The notes under the pieces: generated by a model
Databases searched by the model: none
What the model was told of the DNA's origin: nothing
The model's input: the letters and a program-made list of their open reading frames with translations, nothing else
Part shown: one piece after another, positions 1-8,020 of the stretch
Numbering within the stretch: the stretch's first letter is position 1
Layout of the letters: the number at the start of each line of letters is the position of its first letter
Made by a program: the position numbers and the translations under genes
DNA from: JANXVR01 sp034667405
Lineage (GTDB): Bacteria > Actinomycetota > UBA4738 > HRBIN12
Length of the DNA stretch: 64,000 nucleotides
Direction of reading: 5' to 3'
NCBI GenBank assembly: GCA_034667405.1
Contig: JAXDJX010000029.1
Location: 33,909-97,908 of the forward strand

Positions 1-87
1 GACACGCTGTACTATGCCCGACTGCCCGAGGACTCCGGAGCCAAACGCACCATGGCGGCGGTCCCGGTGTCGCAGGCCGCCGAGTAG
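1..87 (+). CDS. 3' end of an unidentified gene (partial)
   Basis: Reading frame 1 is open from the window edge and ends with TAG at 85-87. It encodes the last 28 residues of a protein, ending in ...VPVSQAAE. The tail has no recognisable motif. The gene lies 17 bp upstream of the split cytochrome b gene on the same strand, so it is probably part of the same respiratory transcription unit, but its product cannot be named from this fragment. Confidence 0.5.
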   Translation, partial: DTLYYARLPEDSGAKRTMAAVPVSQAAE

Positions 88-104
88 ATGGAAGAGGGGA
101 AGGG

Positions 105-875
105 TTGAAGCTGAAGCCGCCGTCGCCGAGCGAACTCGGCGACCGCCTCCGCGACACTGAGGTCTGGAAGTCCATCTTCCGGCCCGGTTCGGTGTTCCGG
201 AAGGGTTACAAGGACACCTCGCGCGACCGCGCCCTCGCAACGATGAACAACGTCCTGTACCACCTTCACCCGACGAAGGTGAAGCGGCACGGGTTGAAGC
301 TCACCTACACCTTCTGCCTGGGTGGCCTCTCGTTCTTCCTGTTCATCGTTCTCACGGTGACGGGGATCTTCCTGATGTTCTTCTACCGGCCCATGGCCGA
401 CCTGGGCGGCGCCACGGCGTACGCCGACATGCAAAGCATCCGAACCACGGTGTTCTTCGGGGACTGGATGCGCAACATGCACCGATGGGGAGCCCACCTC
501 ATGGTGTTCTCCGTGACCCTGCATATGGCGCGCGTGTTCTACACCGGGGCGTACAAGCCACCGCGCGAGTTCAACTGGGTCGTCGGCGTCATCCTGTTGT
601 TCCTGACGCTGGGCCTTTCGTTCACCGGGTACCTCCTGCCCTGGGACCAGCTGTCGATCTGGGCCGTCACGGTGGGAACCTCTCTCGCCGGCTATTCACC
701 CTTCATCGCCAAGCAGGCGAACTTCCTGTTGCTGGGCGGAGCGGTGGTCGGCCCGAACACTCTGCTCCGTTGGTACGTGCTCCACGTCCTCGCTCTTCCG
801 TTCGTGCTGGTTCTGTTCCTCGCGGTCCACTTCTGGCGGATCCGCAAGGACGGCGGCATCTCAGGACCGCTCTAA
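105..875 (+). CDS. Cytochrome b, N-terminal (b6-like) half of a split quinol:cytochrome c oxidoreductase
   Basis: 256 residues with about four transmembrane helices, the length of cytochrome b6 rather than a full bc1 cytochrome b. The four haem-ligand histidines are visible as H126/H140 (14 apart, in HRW...LH) and H227/H242 (15 apart); the 14/15 spacing is the b6-type pattern. Cys71 sits in FCLGG, matching the cytochrome b6 cysteine that covalently binds the extra haem c_i in b6f and Firmicutes complexes. The start is TTG at 105, behind a GAGGGGAAGG ribosome-binding site; an ATG at 88 is out of frame. The C-terminal half follows 9 bp downstream. The protein should take electrons from quinol in the membrane. 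Confidence 0.93.
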   Translation: MKLKPPSPSELGDRLRDTEVWKSIFRPGSVFRKGYKDTSRDRALATMNNVLYHLHPTKVKRHGLKLTYTFCLGGLSFFLFIVLTVTGIFLMFFYRPMADLGGATAYADMQSIRTTVFFGDWMRNMHRWGAHLMVFSVTLHMARVFYTGAYKPPREFNWVVGVILLFLTLGLSFTGYLLPWDQLSIWAVTVGTSLAGYSPFIAKQANFLLLGGAVVGPNTLLRWYVLHVLALPFVLVLFLAVHFWRIRKDGGISGPL

Positions 876-884
876 GGAGTAGGG

Positions 885-1736
885 ATGAGCTGGGAAGAAT
901 CCAACAAGGACATGGAGGTCTACCAGGCCACCTTGGACGCGCAGCTCGCCGCCGGGGTGGATCGGAAGATCGCCGACGGCCGCGCGCGCTCGAAGGCCAT
1001 CCGGGCCTGGCGGGAGGCGCATCCCGAAGAGGCCGCAGCCGAGGAAGCCGCGGCGGTCGCGGCTGCACCGAAGCCCGCTGCGGCAGCGGCCGCGACGCCG
1101 GCAGGAACCCCAGTTGCGTCTGCACCGGCAGCGGCAGGTGCAGTGGCAGCAGCGCCGGTAGTCGCGGCCGCGGCCTCTGCCACCAAACGCGAGGCGCCGC
1201 TTCCCACCGGTGGTGTTCCCACCGCGGCGAAGAAAGGTGCGTCGGAGAAGCACCGCCTGCTCGCCCTGGTTCCACCCGAAGGGATCCAGCGAGTCGAACG
1301 CGAACAGGGCGACCGCGTGAACACCTGGCCGCATCTGCTCATCGAAGAGTTCGTTGCGATGTTCGTGCTGCTGGCGGGGATGGCCATCTTCTCGACGTTC
1401 GTCCAAGCCCCGCTCCGCGAACTCGCCAACCCGAACCTCACACCGAACCCGTCGAAGGCGCCGTGGTACTTCCTAGGACTGCAGGAACTGCTGCGCTACT
1501 TCCACCCGATGGTCGCCGGGATCACCATCCCGACGTTCATCTTGGTGGGGCTCGCCGCTGTCCCGTACGTCGACCGCAACCCCAGCAACCGACCGGGTGA
1601 TCGGAAGATCGCGCTGACGCTGTTCACGATCCTGTTCATGTTCGGAGCGACGCTCACCATCATCGGCTCGTTCTTCCGCGGCCCCGGTTATAACTGGGTG
1701 TGGCCGTGGACCCAAGGAGTGTTCTTCGAACTATGA
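885..1736 (+). CDS. Cytochrome b, C-terminal (subunit IV-like) half with an Ala-rich N-terminal extension
   Basis: 283 residues. The first about 115 residues are soluble and low-complexity, rich in Ala, Pro and Glu. They are followed by about three transmembrane helices that match subunit IV / the C-terminal cytochrome b domain. The quinol-oxidation motif reads APWYFLG (near 1460-1480), so the glutamate of the classical PEWY is not conserved. An ATG start at 885 follows an AAGGAGTAGGG ribosome-binding site. The stop overlaps the ATG of the Rieske gene (ATGA), indicating translational coupling. The function of the Ala-rich extension is unknown; it could be a flexible partner-binding arm. Confidence 0.9.
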   Translation: MSWEESNKDMEVYQATLDAQLAAGVDRKIADGRARSKAIRAWREAHPEEAAAEEAAAVAAAPKPAAAAAATPAGTPVASAPAAAGAVAAAPVVAAAASATKREAPLPTGGVPTAAKKGASEKHRLLALVPPEGIQRVEREQGDRVNTWPHLLIEEFVAMFVLLAGMAIFSTFVQAPLRELANPNLTPNPSKAPWYFLGLQELLRYFHPMVAGITIPTFILVGLAAVPYVDRNPSNRPGDRKIALTLFTILFMFGATLTIIGSFFRGPGYNWVWPWTQGVFFEL

Positions 1737-2449
1737 TCGCCACTATCTCTACCGGCCTCGTCATCGCGATCGTCGCGTTCCTGGTGCTCGACGTGTTCGC
1801 GGTCGTCTTCGGGCTCTCCTTCGTGCGGGCACAGCGCGCGCAGCGTGCAGCCGCCTCGGGACTGCCTGCCGCGCCTGCCGGTACGACGAAGCCGGTCTCG
1901 CGACGGGACTTCTTCCGCGGATCCCTGCTCATCTCCATGGGCGTGTTCCTGGCCGAGTTCGGTGGCGCGACGCTGTCGTTCTTGTGGCCGAGCCTCAAGG
2001 GAGGATTCGGGTCGAAGATCAACGCGGGCGCCGTCAACGACATCAAAGGGCAGATCCAGAACCAGGGCGGACCGTTCTACGTGGGATCGGGCCGCTTCTA
2101 CGTTGTCCCCTACAACGGCAAGCCGAACAACGGCGTGGACTACGCGGCGCTCGGCGCCACGACCGATGGCGTCATGGCGCTCTATCAGCGCTGCGTCCAC
2201 CTCGGGTGCCGTGTCCCCTTCTGCGCGACGTCCAAGTGGTTCGAATGCCCGTGCCACGGGTCCAAGTACAACTACGCGGGCGAGTACAAGTTCGGTCCGG
2301 CACCCACGGGTATGGAACGCTTCGCTATCACGGTCGACGGCTCGGGCAACCTGATCGTCGACACGTCGACCAAGATCGGTGGGCCGCCTCGCGGTACCGA
2401 CACCATCAACGAGCCTCCGCAGGGTCCCTTCTGCGTGGCGCCGGGATAG
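1733..2449 (+). CDS. Rieske [2Fe-2S] iron-sulfur protein of the cytochrome b complex
   Basis: 238 residues. An N-terminal membrane helix (about residues 3-28) is followed by a twin-arginine-like SRRDFF segment and a second hydrophobic stretch, which suggests Tat-assisted insertion. The cluster-binding motifs are CVHLGC and CPCHGS, with two extra cysteine positions nearby (PFCATSKWFEC). The start was set at ATG 1733 because it overlaps the upstream stop and AAGGAG lies ahead of it; a longer frame opens at 1700 but lacks that support. The protein shuttles electrons from quinol to the cytochrome c encoded next. Confidence 0.93.
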   Translation: MIATISTGLVIAIVAFLVLDVFAVVFGLSFVRAQRAQRAAASGLPAAPAGTTKPVSRRDFFRGSLLISMGVFLAEFGGATLSFLWPSLKGGFGSKINAGAVNDIKGQIQNQGGPFYVGSGRFYVVPYNGKPNNGVDYAALGATTDGVMALYQRCVHLGCRVPFCATSKWFECPCHGSKYNYAGEYKFGPAPTGMERFAITVDGSGNLIVDTSTKIGGPPRGTDTINEPPQGPFCVAPG

Positions 2450-2459
2450 GAGGGGAGAC

Positions 2460-3350
2460 ATGCTGGCACTGACAACGGGCGCGGGCGTCATCCTCCTGAT
2501 CCTTGGCGGGATATTCGTGGTCGCCGCCGGCGGAGGACTCGTTCTGCGCTCGCGCTCCCGGCGGTCCGAACTGGAGATCCCTCGCGGCATGCGTCCCGGC
2601 CCCTCGGACCAGGCACTCGAAACCCCGCTGCTCCAGAAACTCCAAGGGTGGGGCGTGCTGCTGACGGCCTTCTTCGTGCTGTGGATCCCCTACAACTGGG
2701 TCACCGAACCCGATACGAACCTGACCCAAGAGCAAGCCTTGAAGACCGAGGCCATCGCGCGCGGTGAGCGTGCCGTCATGCCCTACTCGGAGGAGAACCA
2801 ACTGGGCATCGGCTGCACCAACTGTCACGGCCCCGAACTCAAGGGGGGCACCGTCAGGCAGCGGGGCGTCGATCCGGTCACCGGGGACGTCCTCGCCAGC
2901 CACCCGGCCAACCTCTCGACCGTCTGCGGAGGGCCGTTCACCGACCATCCGCTGATCTGGGACATCTCGGACATCCGCGGGACCATCGTGAACGGGCGTC
3001 CGGACGCGGGTATGCCGTCGTGGAGCATCCGCGAGGCCGGCGCCCTGGACGATCAGCAGATCGACGACCTGGTGAACTACCTGGTCTGGTACAGCTCGAA
3101 GAACGTTCCGTTCGACCAGAACATCTGCCTCAACCCGGAAGCACAGAAGGCGGCGGTAGGACAGTTCCAACCGTCTCCGACGCTGTACTCCTATCAGCAC
3201 GTGATCAAGCCACTCGTCGACGCAGCAGCCGCGGAAGCCGCGAAGGCATCGGCATCGCCCGGAGGAGCCTCCGCCCCACCGAGCGGGTCGGCGTCGGCCA
3301 CCCCATCGCCTTCTGGATCGTCAACCCCAACAAGTGGGAGTGGTAGCTGA
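2460..3350 (+). CDS. Membrane-anchored monohaem cytochrome c of the cytochrome b complex
   Basis: 296 residues with a signal-anchor helix (about residues 3-24) and a second hydrophobic segment near residues 60-80. A single haem motif CTNCH follows at about residues 120-124. Met residues in the GMPSW context are candidates for the sixth haem ligand. The C-terminus is a Ser/Pro/Gly/Ala-rich tail. ATG 2460 follows AGGAGGGGAGAC. The stop TGA shares one base with the next ATG (TGATG). The protein would be the electron exit of the quinol oxidoreductase, handing electrons to a terminal oxidase that is not in this window. Confidence 0.9.
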   Translation: MLALTTGAGVILLILGGIFVVAAGGGLVLRSRSRRSELEIPRGMRPGPSDQALETPLLQKLQGWGVLLTAFFVLWIPYNWVTEPDTNLTQEQALKTEAIARGERAVMPYSEENQLGIGCTNCHGPELKGGTVRQRGVDPVTGDVLASHPANLSTVCGGPFTDHPLIWDISDIRGTIVNGRPDAGMPSWSIREAGALDDQQIDDLVNYLVWYSSKNVPFDQNICLNPEAQKAAVGQFQPSPTLYSYQHVIKPLVDAAAAEAAKASASPGGASAPPSGSASATPSPSGSSTPTSGSGS

Positions 3351-4114
3351 TGCACGTCAGCACCTGTCTCGGGTTCCACGTCGAGTGCGGCACCATGTTC
3401 AAGGGCATCGGCGTCACCGTGATGTCGTTCATCTTGTTCATCGGTTCGGTGTACCTGCTGCTGTCCGCCATCCTCGGCCGGTGGATGGGGTATCTGCTGG
3501 TGGTCGTATCGTTCGCCGGGTGGATGGCCGTGCTCTCGGTGATGTGGCTCACCGGCTTCTTCATCAGCCAGGGTGTTCCGTCGAACACGCCGAAGAACAC
3601 CGGACCGCAGGGTCAGCTCGCCACCTGGGTCCCGCTGAGTGCCGGTGCCCAGGATCCGACCGGTCTGGACGCGAAGTACGCCACGTTCGGAGACTTCCCG
3701 AACCGCCCGTGGAAGGAGATCACGGATCCCGCGGACCCACAGGTTCAGGCGGCCGAGAGTGCGGCGGCCGCGTTCCTGGCCAAGGAGGCCAACACCGCCC
3801 ACGGCATCACCGACCAGTTCGCGCTGGACGCGGTGACGACGTCGCAGTTCATGGTTGACCACATCGCGTTCGCCACGGCGGCCGACGGGAAGACGGAGCT
3901 GGCGGTGGTGGTGGCGCACTTCGCGAGCGGCGGTCCCAGGACCATGGTGTCGATGTACTACGACAAGGGGAGCGTCGAGCGGTACGGCATCTACTTCCTG
4001 GTGATCTCGCTGCTGCTGCTCGCGACGCACCTTCCGCTGCTCGACAGGGCGGAGAAGCGCCGAAAGGCATTCCTGACCGGGGGCGCCGCTCCCGCTTGGT
4101 ACGGGCCCGCGTAA
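3350..4114 (+). CDS. Membrane protein of unknown function in the cytochrome b operon
   Basis: 254 residues with two to three hydrophobic helices near the N-terminus (about residues 20-75), a soluble central domain of about 130 residues, and one helix near the C-terminus (about residues 212-232). The start overlaps the cytochrome c stop by one base, so the two are translationally coupled. I do not recognise the family. The position inside the complex operon makes it a candidate accessory subunit or assembly factor. No haem-binding CxxCH or metal motif is visible. Confidence 0.75.
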   Translation: MHVSTCLGFHVECGTMFKGIGVTVMSFILFIGSVYLLLSAILGRWMGYLLVVVSFAGWMAVLSVMWLTGFFISQGVPSNTPKNTGPQGQLATWVPLSAGAQDPTGLDAKYATFGDFPNRPWKEITDPADPQVQAAESAAAAFLAKEANTAHGITDQFALDAVTTSQFMVDHIAFATAADGKTELAVVVAHFASGGPRTMVSMYYDKGSVERYGIYFLVISLLLLATHLPLLDRAEKRRKAFLTGGAAPAWYGPA

Positions 4115-4129
4115 AGGAGGGACTGCATC

Positions 4130-4240
4130 TTGTTGGCCGATTCGATACCCCTCTTGGACCAAGGGAGCATCCAGTTCATCCTCCTCGGAGTGATGATCCT
4201 GGCCGTGTTCTTCGTCCTCTGGATCACGATCGCGAAGTAG
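4130..4240 (+). CDS. 36-residue single-helix membrane peptide at the end of the cytochrome b operon
   Basis: TTG start at 4130 with a near-perfect AAAGGAGG ribosome-binding site at 4113-4120 (nine-base spacing) and TAG at 4238-4240. The peptide has a short polar N-terminus (LADSIPLLDQGS) and one continuous helix of about 20 hydrophobic residues ending in TIAK. It begins 15 bp after the preceding stop. Length and topology resemble the small one-helix subunits of cytochrome b6f (PetG, L, M and N are all about 30-40 residues), but there is no clear sequence match, so that role is inference. Confidence 0.65.
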   Translation: MLADSIPLLDQGSIQFILLGVMILAVFFVLWITIAK

Positions 4241-4243
4241 GGC

Positions 4244-4933
4244 TCAGGCGTTCGGCGCGACGTCCGCCACCGCGCGACCGCGCCGCTTCACATCCGCCAG
4301 CGTCGCCTTCCGCTGTTCGTAGAAGGCAAGGATCTGGAGCTCGATAGCCAGATCCACCTTGCGAACCGACACACCGGGCGGCACGCTGATCACGGCCGGT
4401 GCGAAGTTCAAGATCGAACGGATCCCCGCTTCCACCATCGCGTCGGCCACCTCTTGGACCGCGGTCGCGGGAGTGGCGATGACGCCGATGGCGACGTCGT
4501 GGGTGGATACGAGGTCCGGCAGCGCCGACACCGGCTCGATGGCGAGCCCCCCCACCTTCTTGCCGACCTTCGCCGGGTCGGCGTCGACGAGCCCCGCCAC
4601 GCGGAAGCCGCGTTCGCCGAAGCCCTTGTAGTTGGCTAGGGCCTGTCCCAGGTTCCCGATCCCCGCGATCACGATGGCCCAGTGCTGCGTGAGGCCCAGC
4701 TCGCGGCGGATCTGATGGATGAGGTAGGCGACGTCATAGCCCACACCCCGGGTGCCGTAAGAGCCGAGGTAGGACAGATCCTTGCGGACCTTGGCGGAAT
4801 TCATTCCGGCGGCCTCGGCGAGATCGTCGGAACTCACGGTGGCGGCTCCGGTCTCGGCCATATCCACCAGTGCGCGGAGGTAGACGGGTAGTCGGGCGAC
4901 CGTAGCCTCCGGGATGGAGCGTTCCCTCACCAC
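4244..4933 (-). CDS. rex: Redox-sensing transcriptional repressor Rex
   Basis: 229 residues. The N-terminal winged helix (about residues 1-80) contains MNSAKVRKDLSYLG, the Rex recognition helix. It is followed by a Rossmann domain with GIGNLGQAL that binds NADH/NAD+. Rex represses respiratory and fermentative genes when the NADH/NAD+ ratio is low. It lies tail-to-tail with the cytochrome b operon, a plausible target. The start is one of two consecutive GTG codons (4928-4933). A glutaredoxin-like gene lies 55 bp upstream on the same strand. Confidence 0.95.
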   Translation of the reverse strand: MVRERSIPEATVARLPVYLRALVDMAETGAATVSSDDLAEAAGMNSAKVRKDLSYLGSYGTRGVGYDVAYLIHQIRRELGLTQHWAIVIAGIGNLGQALANYKGFGERGFRVAGLVDADPAKVGKKVGGLAIEPVSALPDLVSTHDVAIGVIATPATAVQEVADAMVEAGIRSILNFAPAVISVPPGVSVRKVDLAIELQILAFYEQRKATLADVKRRGRAVADVAPNA

Positions 4934-4988
4934 GGAGACCCGCCCTGGATTCGCATCGGCGTAAGCCTACCGGGCGCCGCCCGGCGAT

Positions 4989-5222
4989 TCACACGTTCAC
5001 GAGGTCGCGGAACCGCCCCGCGTCCACCTCGATCTCGAACGCTTCCACGCCGTCGATGAGCACCACGGGGATCCGGATCCCGTACTCCAACTCCAGGGCA
5101 TCCTCTGTGGACACGTCCACCTCCACCAGGTCGAACGCCGTCCGGTTCCGTTCGGCCATGATGACGTCGCGCGCCACGTCGCAGAGGTGACAGCCGGGCC
5201 GCGAGAAGAGGGTGACCTGCAC
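4989..5222 (-). CDS. Glutaredoxin-family (DUF836-like) thiol-disulfide protein
   Basis: 77 residues, a minimal thioredoxin fold: beta strand MQVTLFSRPG, then the CHLC redox-active motif (residues 11-14) and IPVVLIDG, containing the cis-proline. The protein is likely to reduce small disulfides or mixed mycothiol disulfides. It lies upstream of and codirectional with rex. Its start region overlaps the upstream part of the divergent sigma factor gene. Confidence 0.85.
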   Translation of the reverse strand: MQVTLFSRPGCHLCDVARDVIMAERNRTAFDLVEVDVSTEDALELEYGIRIPVVLIDGVEAFEIEVDAGRFRDLVNV

Positions 5223-5229
5223 GCCGCGG

Positions 5230-5835
5230 ATGGTACCGGGCCCGAGCCTGCTACAACTGGCGTCGGTGGCCTACATCGATCTGGACGATCTGGAGCTCCA
5301 TCGACGCCTTTCCCAGGGAGAGCGGGAGGCGTTCGACGAGCTGTACCGGCGCTACGGCGCTGCTGCCTACGGGCTGGCCCTTCGGCTGACGGGTCAGCAG
5401 CTCCTGGCCCAGGACGTGGCTCACGACGCTTTCCTGGCCCTCTGGAGGGCGCCCGAAGCCTTCGACCCGGCCAGGGGTGCGTTCCGGACGTTCTTCCTCT
5501 CGCTGGTCCACCACCGAGCGGTGGACACGATCCGTCGCGAGGAACGCCTGCGGAAACGACAGGAGCGTGCATCGAACCTTGAGCCCACGGTAGGCGAAGA
5601 TGTAGCGGAGGACGTTGTCGCCGCCTCGTTCATGGGGCAGCGACGCAAGGAAGTTCGAGAAGCGCTCACCACACTCCCTCCTGAGCAACGGCAGGTACTT
5701 GAGTTGGCGTATTTCGAGGGCAAGACCCAAGTCACCATCGCGGAGGAACTGCAGATCCCCATCGGAACGGTGAAGACCAGGACGATGGCCGCCATGCAGA
5801 AGCTGCGGAAGGTATTGCAGGAGGAGAGCGAGTGA
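5230..5835 (+). CDS. ECF-family RNA polymerase sigma factor
   Basis: About 201 residues. The sigma-2 domain contains the DVAHDAFLALWR segment that contacts core polymerase and the -10 region. The sigma-4 domain contains LPPEQRQVLELAYFEGKTQVTIAEEL and the IGTVKTRTMAAMQKL recognition helix. The start is uncertain: ATG 5230 is given, GTG 5212 and GTG 5266 are in frame, and homologous domains begin near residue 20. The stop overlaps the GTG of the anti-sigma gene (GTGA), the usual arrangement for a sigma/anti-sigma pair. Confidence 0.9.
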   Translation: MVPGPSLLQLASVAYIDLDDLELHRRLSQGEREAFDELYRRYGAAAYGLALRLTGQQLLAQDVAHDAFLALWRAPEAFDPARGAFRTFFLSLVHHRAVDTIRREERLRKRQERASNLEPTVGEDVAEDVVAASFMGQRRKEVREALTTLPPEQRQVLELAYFEGKTQVTIAEELQIPIGTVKTRTMAAMQKLRKVLQEESE

Positions 5836-6536
5836 ACCACGAAGCTATGCAGGAGCTCTTGGCAGGCTATGCCCTGCGGAGCTTGACGGGCGAGGATGCC
5901 GCCGCGGCCGACCGCCTGCTCGTCGACCACGTCCCCGGCTGCTTGGACTGCCGGCGCACGCTGGAGGCGTTCCAGTCGGTCACCGCCGACCTCGCCTTGG
6001 ACGCCGAACCGGTATCACCGCCTGAGACGCTCCTGCCGCGCCTGCACCGCGAGATGGGGGCGCAGGCTCGCCGCCGCCGTCCGGTCTACCTGGTCGCCGT
6101 CGCTGCGAGCGTCGCCGCGGTGGTAGGCATGGGCGGATTCGCGCTGACCCAGGGAGCCCGCGCCAACAGGCTGGGCGTGCAGAACGCGCTGTTCACGGAC
6201 ATGACGGATTTCACGCAGCGCAACAACGCGAGCATGACCCCGGTGGGGCCCGTGAGCGAGGTCGCATCGCCCGGCGTGCGGGAGTGTTACATCTACGGCA
6301 CCGACGTTCCCATGCCCGCGCCCGGCTACGTCTACCGCTTGTGGCTGGAGACGGGCTCGGAAGCGACCTTCGCAGAAGACTTCCTGCCGGAAGATGGCGT
6401 GGTGCTGCTGCGCCTGGCGTTCGATCCCAGCACCTACGACAAGGTGGTGGTGACGGAGGAACCGGCGGGGTCGGTCCCGACCACGCCCGGCCAGCCGAAG
6501 TGGGAGTCGACGCCGCAGCTGGCGGCCGCGGGCTAG
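5832..6536 (+). CDS. Anti-sigma factor, membrane-anchored, RskA-like
   Basis: 234 residues. The N-terminal cytoplasmic domain includes DHVPGCLDC, a zinc-anti-sigma-like HxxxCxxC motif (about residues 33-41). One membrane helix follows at about residues 76-98. The extracytoplasmic domain resembles the anti-sigma-K factor domain and contains a YRLWLE segment. It is translationally coupled to the sigma factor and should hold it at the membrane. Its last 4 bp overlap the end of the convergent exporter gene. Confidence 0.85.
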   Translation: MNHEAMQELLAGYALRSLTGEDAAAADRLLVDHVPGCLDCRRTLEAFQSVTADLALDAEPVSPPETLLPRLHREMGAQARRRRPVYLVAVAASVAAVVGMGGFALTQGARANRLGVQNALFTDMTDFTQRNNASMTPVGPVSEVASPGVRECYIYGTDVPMPAPGYVYRLWLETGSEATFAEDFLPEDGVVLLRLAFDPSTYDKVVVTEEPAGSVPTTPGQPKWESTPQLAAAG

Positions 6537-8020
6537 ATCGGCAACTGGCCGATACTCCGGAACGTGAAGAACAGCCCGACCCCAACGATGGCGGCCGCGG
6601 ACAGGACCGGCACCAGCCGACCCACGGTGGAGGTGAGCTTCCGCGCGACGACCTCGCGAGCGGTGATCGCCCCCAGCCCCATGAGGATGAGTGCGGCCGC
6701 CAATCCCAGGCTGAACGCCAGGATCAGCGCCAGCCCGTAGAGCGTTCGATGCGCGCTCACCGCGGAGAGGAGTACGAGCAATGCGCTGGGAGCCGGCACG
6801 ATCCCGCCCGCCAGCGCGAGCGCGAAGAGGCCCTTGCGTGAGGTGAGCGAGACCCCCGCCGGGATGACATGGGAATGCGGTACGCCACCGTGGTCGTGAT
6901 CGAGCCCGTGGTGCTCGCCCTGCCCATGCTCGACTTCGTGTTGGTGCTGGTGCGCGCCTGCTTCGGTGCGCCTCACCGACGCCCACGTCGACAACCGTGA
7001 GATCAGGAGGTAGACACCCAGCGCCAACGCGGTAAGACCGGACACGAGCCCCAGCCAGGGGTAGAGCTCCTCCGGCCGGAACGTCCGTTCCAATCCCAGG
7101 ACCAACAACCCCAATCCCACCACCGAGGCCGTGTGCATGACGGCCACCGCGCCCCCCACCGCCACCGCCTGACGGACCTTGGCGTCCGAACTCACCATGT
7201 AGGCAGCCATCAAGGTCTTGCCGTGGCCGGGCAGCATGGCGTGCCATGCCCCGAACGCCACCGCCAGCACGAACGCCAGCAGCACCAGACCCAGGCCGTG
7301 CCGCAAGATCAGCCCGGCGAACGGCCCACCATCGGTCAGCGGACGAACGCTTGAGATCTGACCCGTGGACGCCGACGCCGTGAGCAGGGGCGCAGGTGCC
7401 ATACCTGCCCCCGGCGCGAGGGTTCCGGTCGCCGTAGTCACATGCTCGGGGCTCGACAACAGATCCTTCGGGTAGGCGAGCAGATGGTTGGACGGGCTGA
7501 CCACGGGGACCGTGGCATCGTGCAAGGCGAACCCCGACTCCCCCACCGCCGTCACCTCGCGCCATCCGGTCGCCCGGTCCGCGTAGTTCCCGTCAGCGAA
7601 CCGGAACGATCCCGCCGCAGCACCGCTGACACCCTGGAACTGAGCGACGACCCGGATCGTCTGCAGCCCCGCCTGACCGGGACGGAACACCATCGAGACG
7701 GCGCCCGAGTGCAGGACCACCGGTCGACCGTTCAACGAGAGGGAGAGGTTGGGAAGCAGGGTGGGCGCGAAGGTTCGCGCCCAGTTCGTCCCTTCGGTCT
7801 GTGACATGACGCCGTCGTGGTTGGCGTCGATGGTCGGCGTGAGCTGAGCCACGGGGATCTCGGCCATATCGACGACGTATTCGACGCGCACCTGTCCGGG
7901 TTGGAGATGGAGGCCGGCAGCGGTGTTGATCGTGTAGTTCCCGAGGGGATGGGCCAGGGCGACCGTTGGCATCGCGAGGACGGCGACCACCGCCGCCAGG
8001 AGCACCAGCGCCCGCCTCAT
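6533..8020 (-). CDS. NicO/HupE-type nickel-cobalt exporter family membrane protein with secreted N-terminal domain
   Basis: 495 residues. A signal peptide (MRRALVLLAAVVAVLAMP...ALAH) is followed by an extracytoplasmic domain of about 220 residues and then about six membrane helices. The first transport helix carries AWHAMLPGHGKT, the NicO-family motif. A long His-rich loop (HQHQHEVEHGQGEHHG...) lies in the middle and fits metal binding. ATG 8020 was chosen because it overlaps the TPR gene's stop and precedes a clear signal peptide; the frame extends to 8299 but without support. Substrate (Ni, Co or another metal) is not provable from sequence. Confidence 0.85.
   Translation of the reverse strand: MRRALVLLAAVVAVLAMPTVALAHPLGNYTINTAAGLHLQPGQVRVEYVVDMAEIPVAQLTPTIDANHDGVMSQTEGTNWARTFAPTLLPNLSLSLNGRPVVLHSGAVSMVFRPGQAGLQTIRVVAQFQGVSGAAAGSFRFADGNYADRATGWREVTAVGESGFALHDATVPVVSPSNHLLAYPKDLLSSPEHVTTATGTLAPGAGMAPAPLLTASASTGQISSVRPLTDGGPFAGLILRHGLGLVLLAFVLAVAFGAWHAMLPGHGKTLMAAYMVSSDAKVRQAVAVGGAVAVMHTASVVGLGLLVLGLERTFRPEELYPWLGLVSGLTALALGVYLLISRLSTWASVRRTEAGAHQHQHEVEHGQGEHHGLDHDHGGVPHSHVIPAGVSLTSRKGLFALALAGGIVPAPSALLVLLSAVSAHRTLYGLALILAFSLGLAAALILMGLGAITAREVVARKLTSTVGRLVPVLSAAAIVGVGLFFTFRSIGQLPI

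Noticed and set aside
6015..7565. 516-codon minus-strand frame across the anti-sigma and NicO genes
   Set aside because: Overlaps two supported genes in another frame; the product is Arg/Gly-rich without family features.
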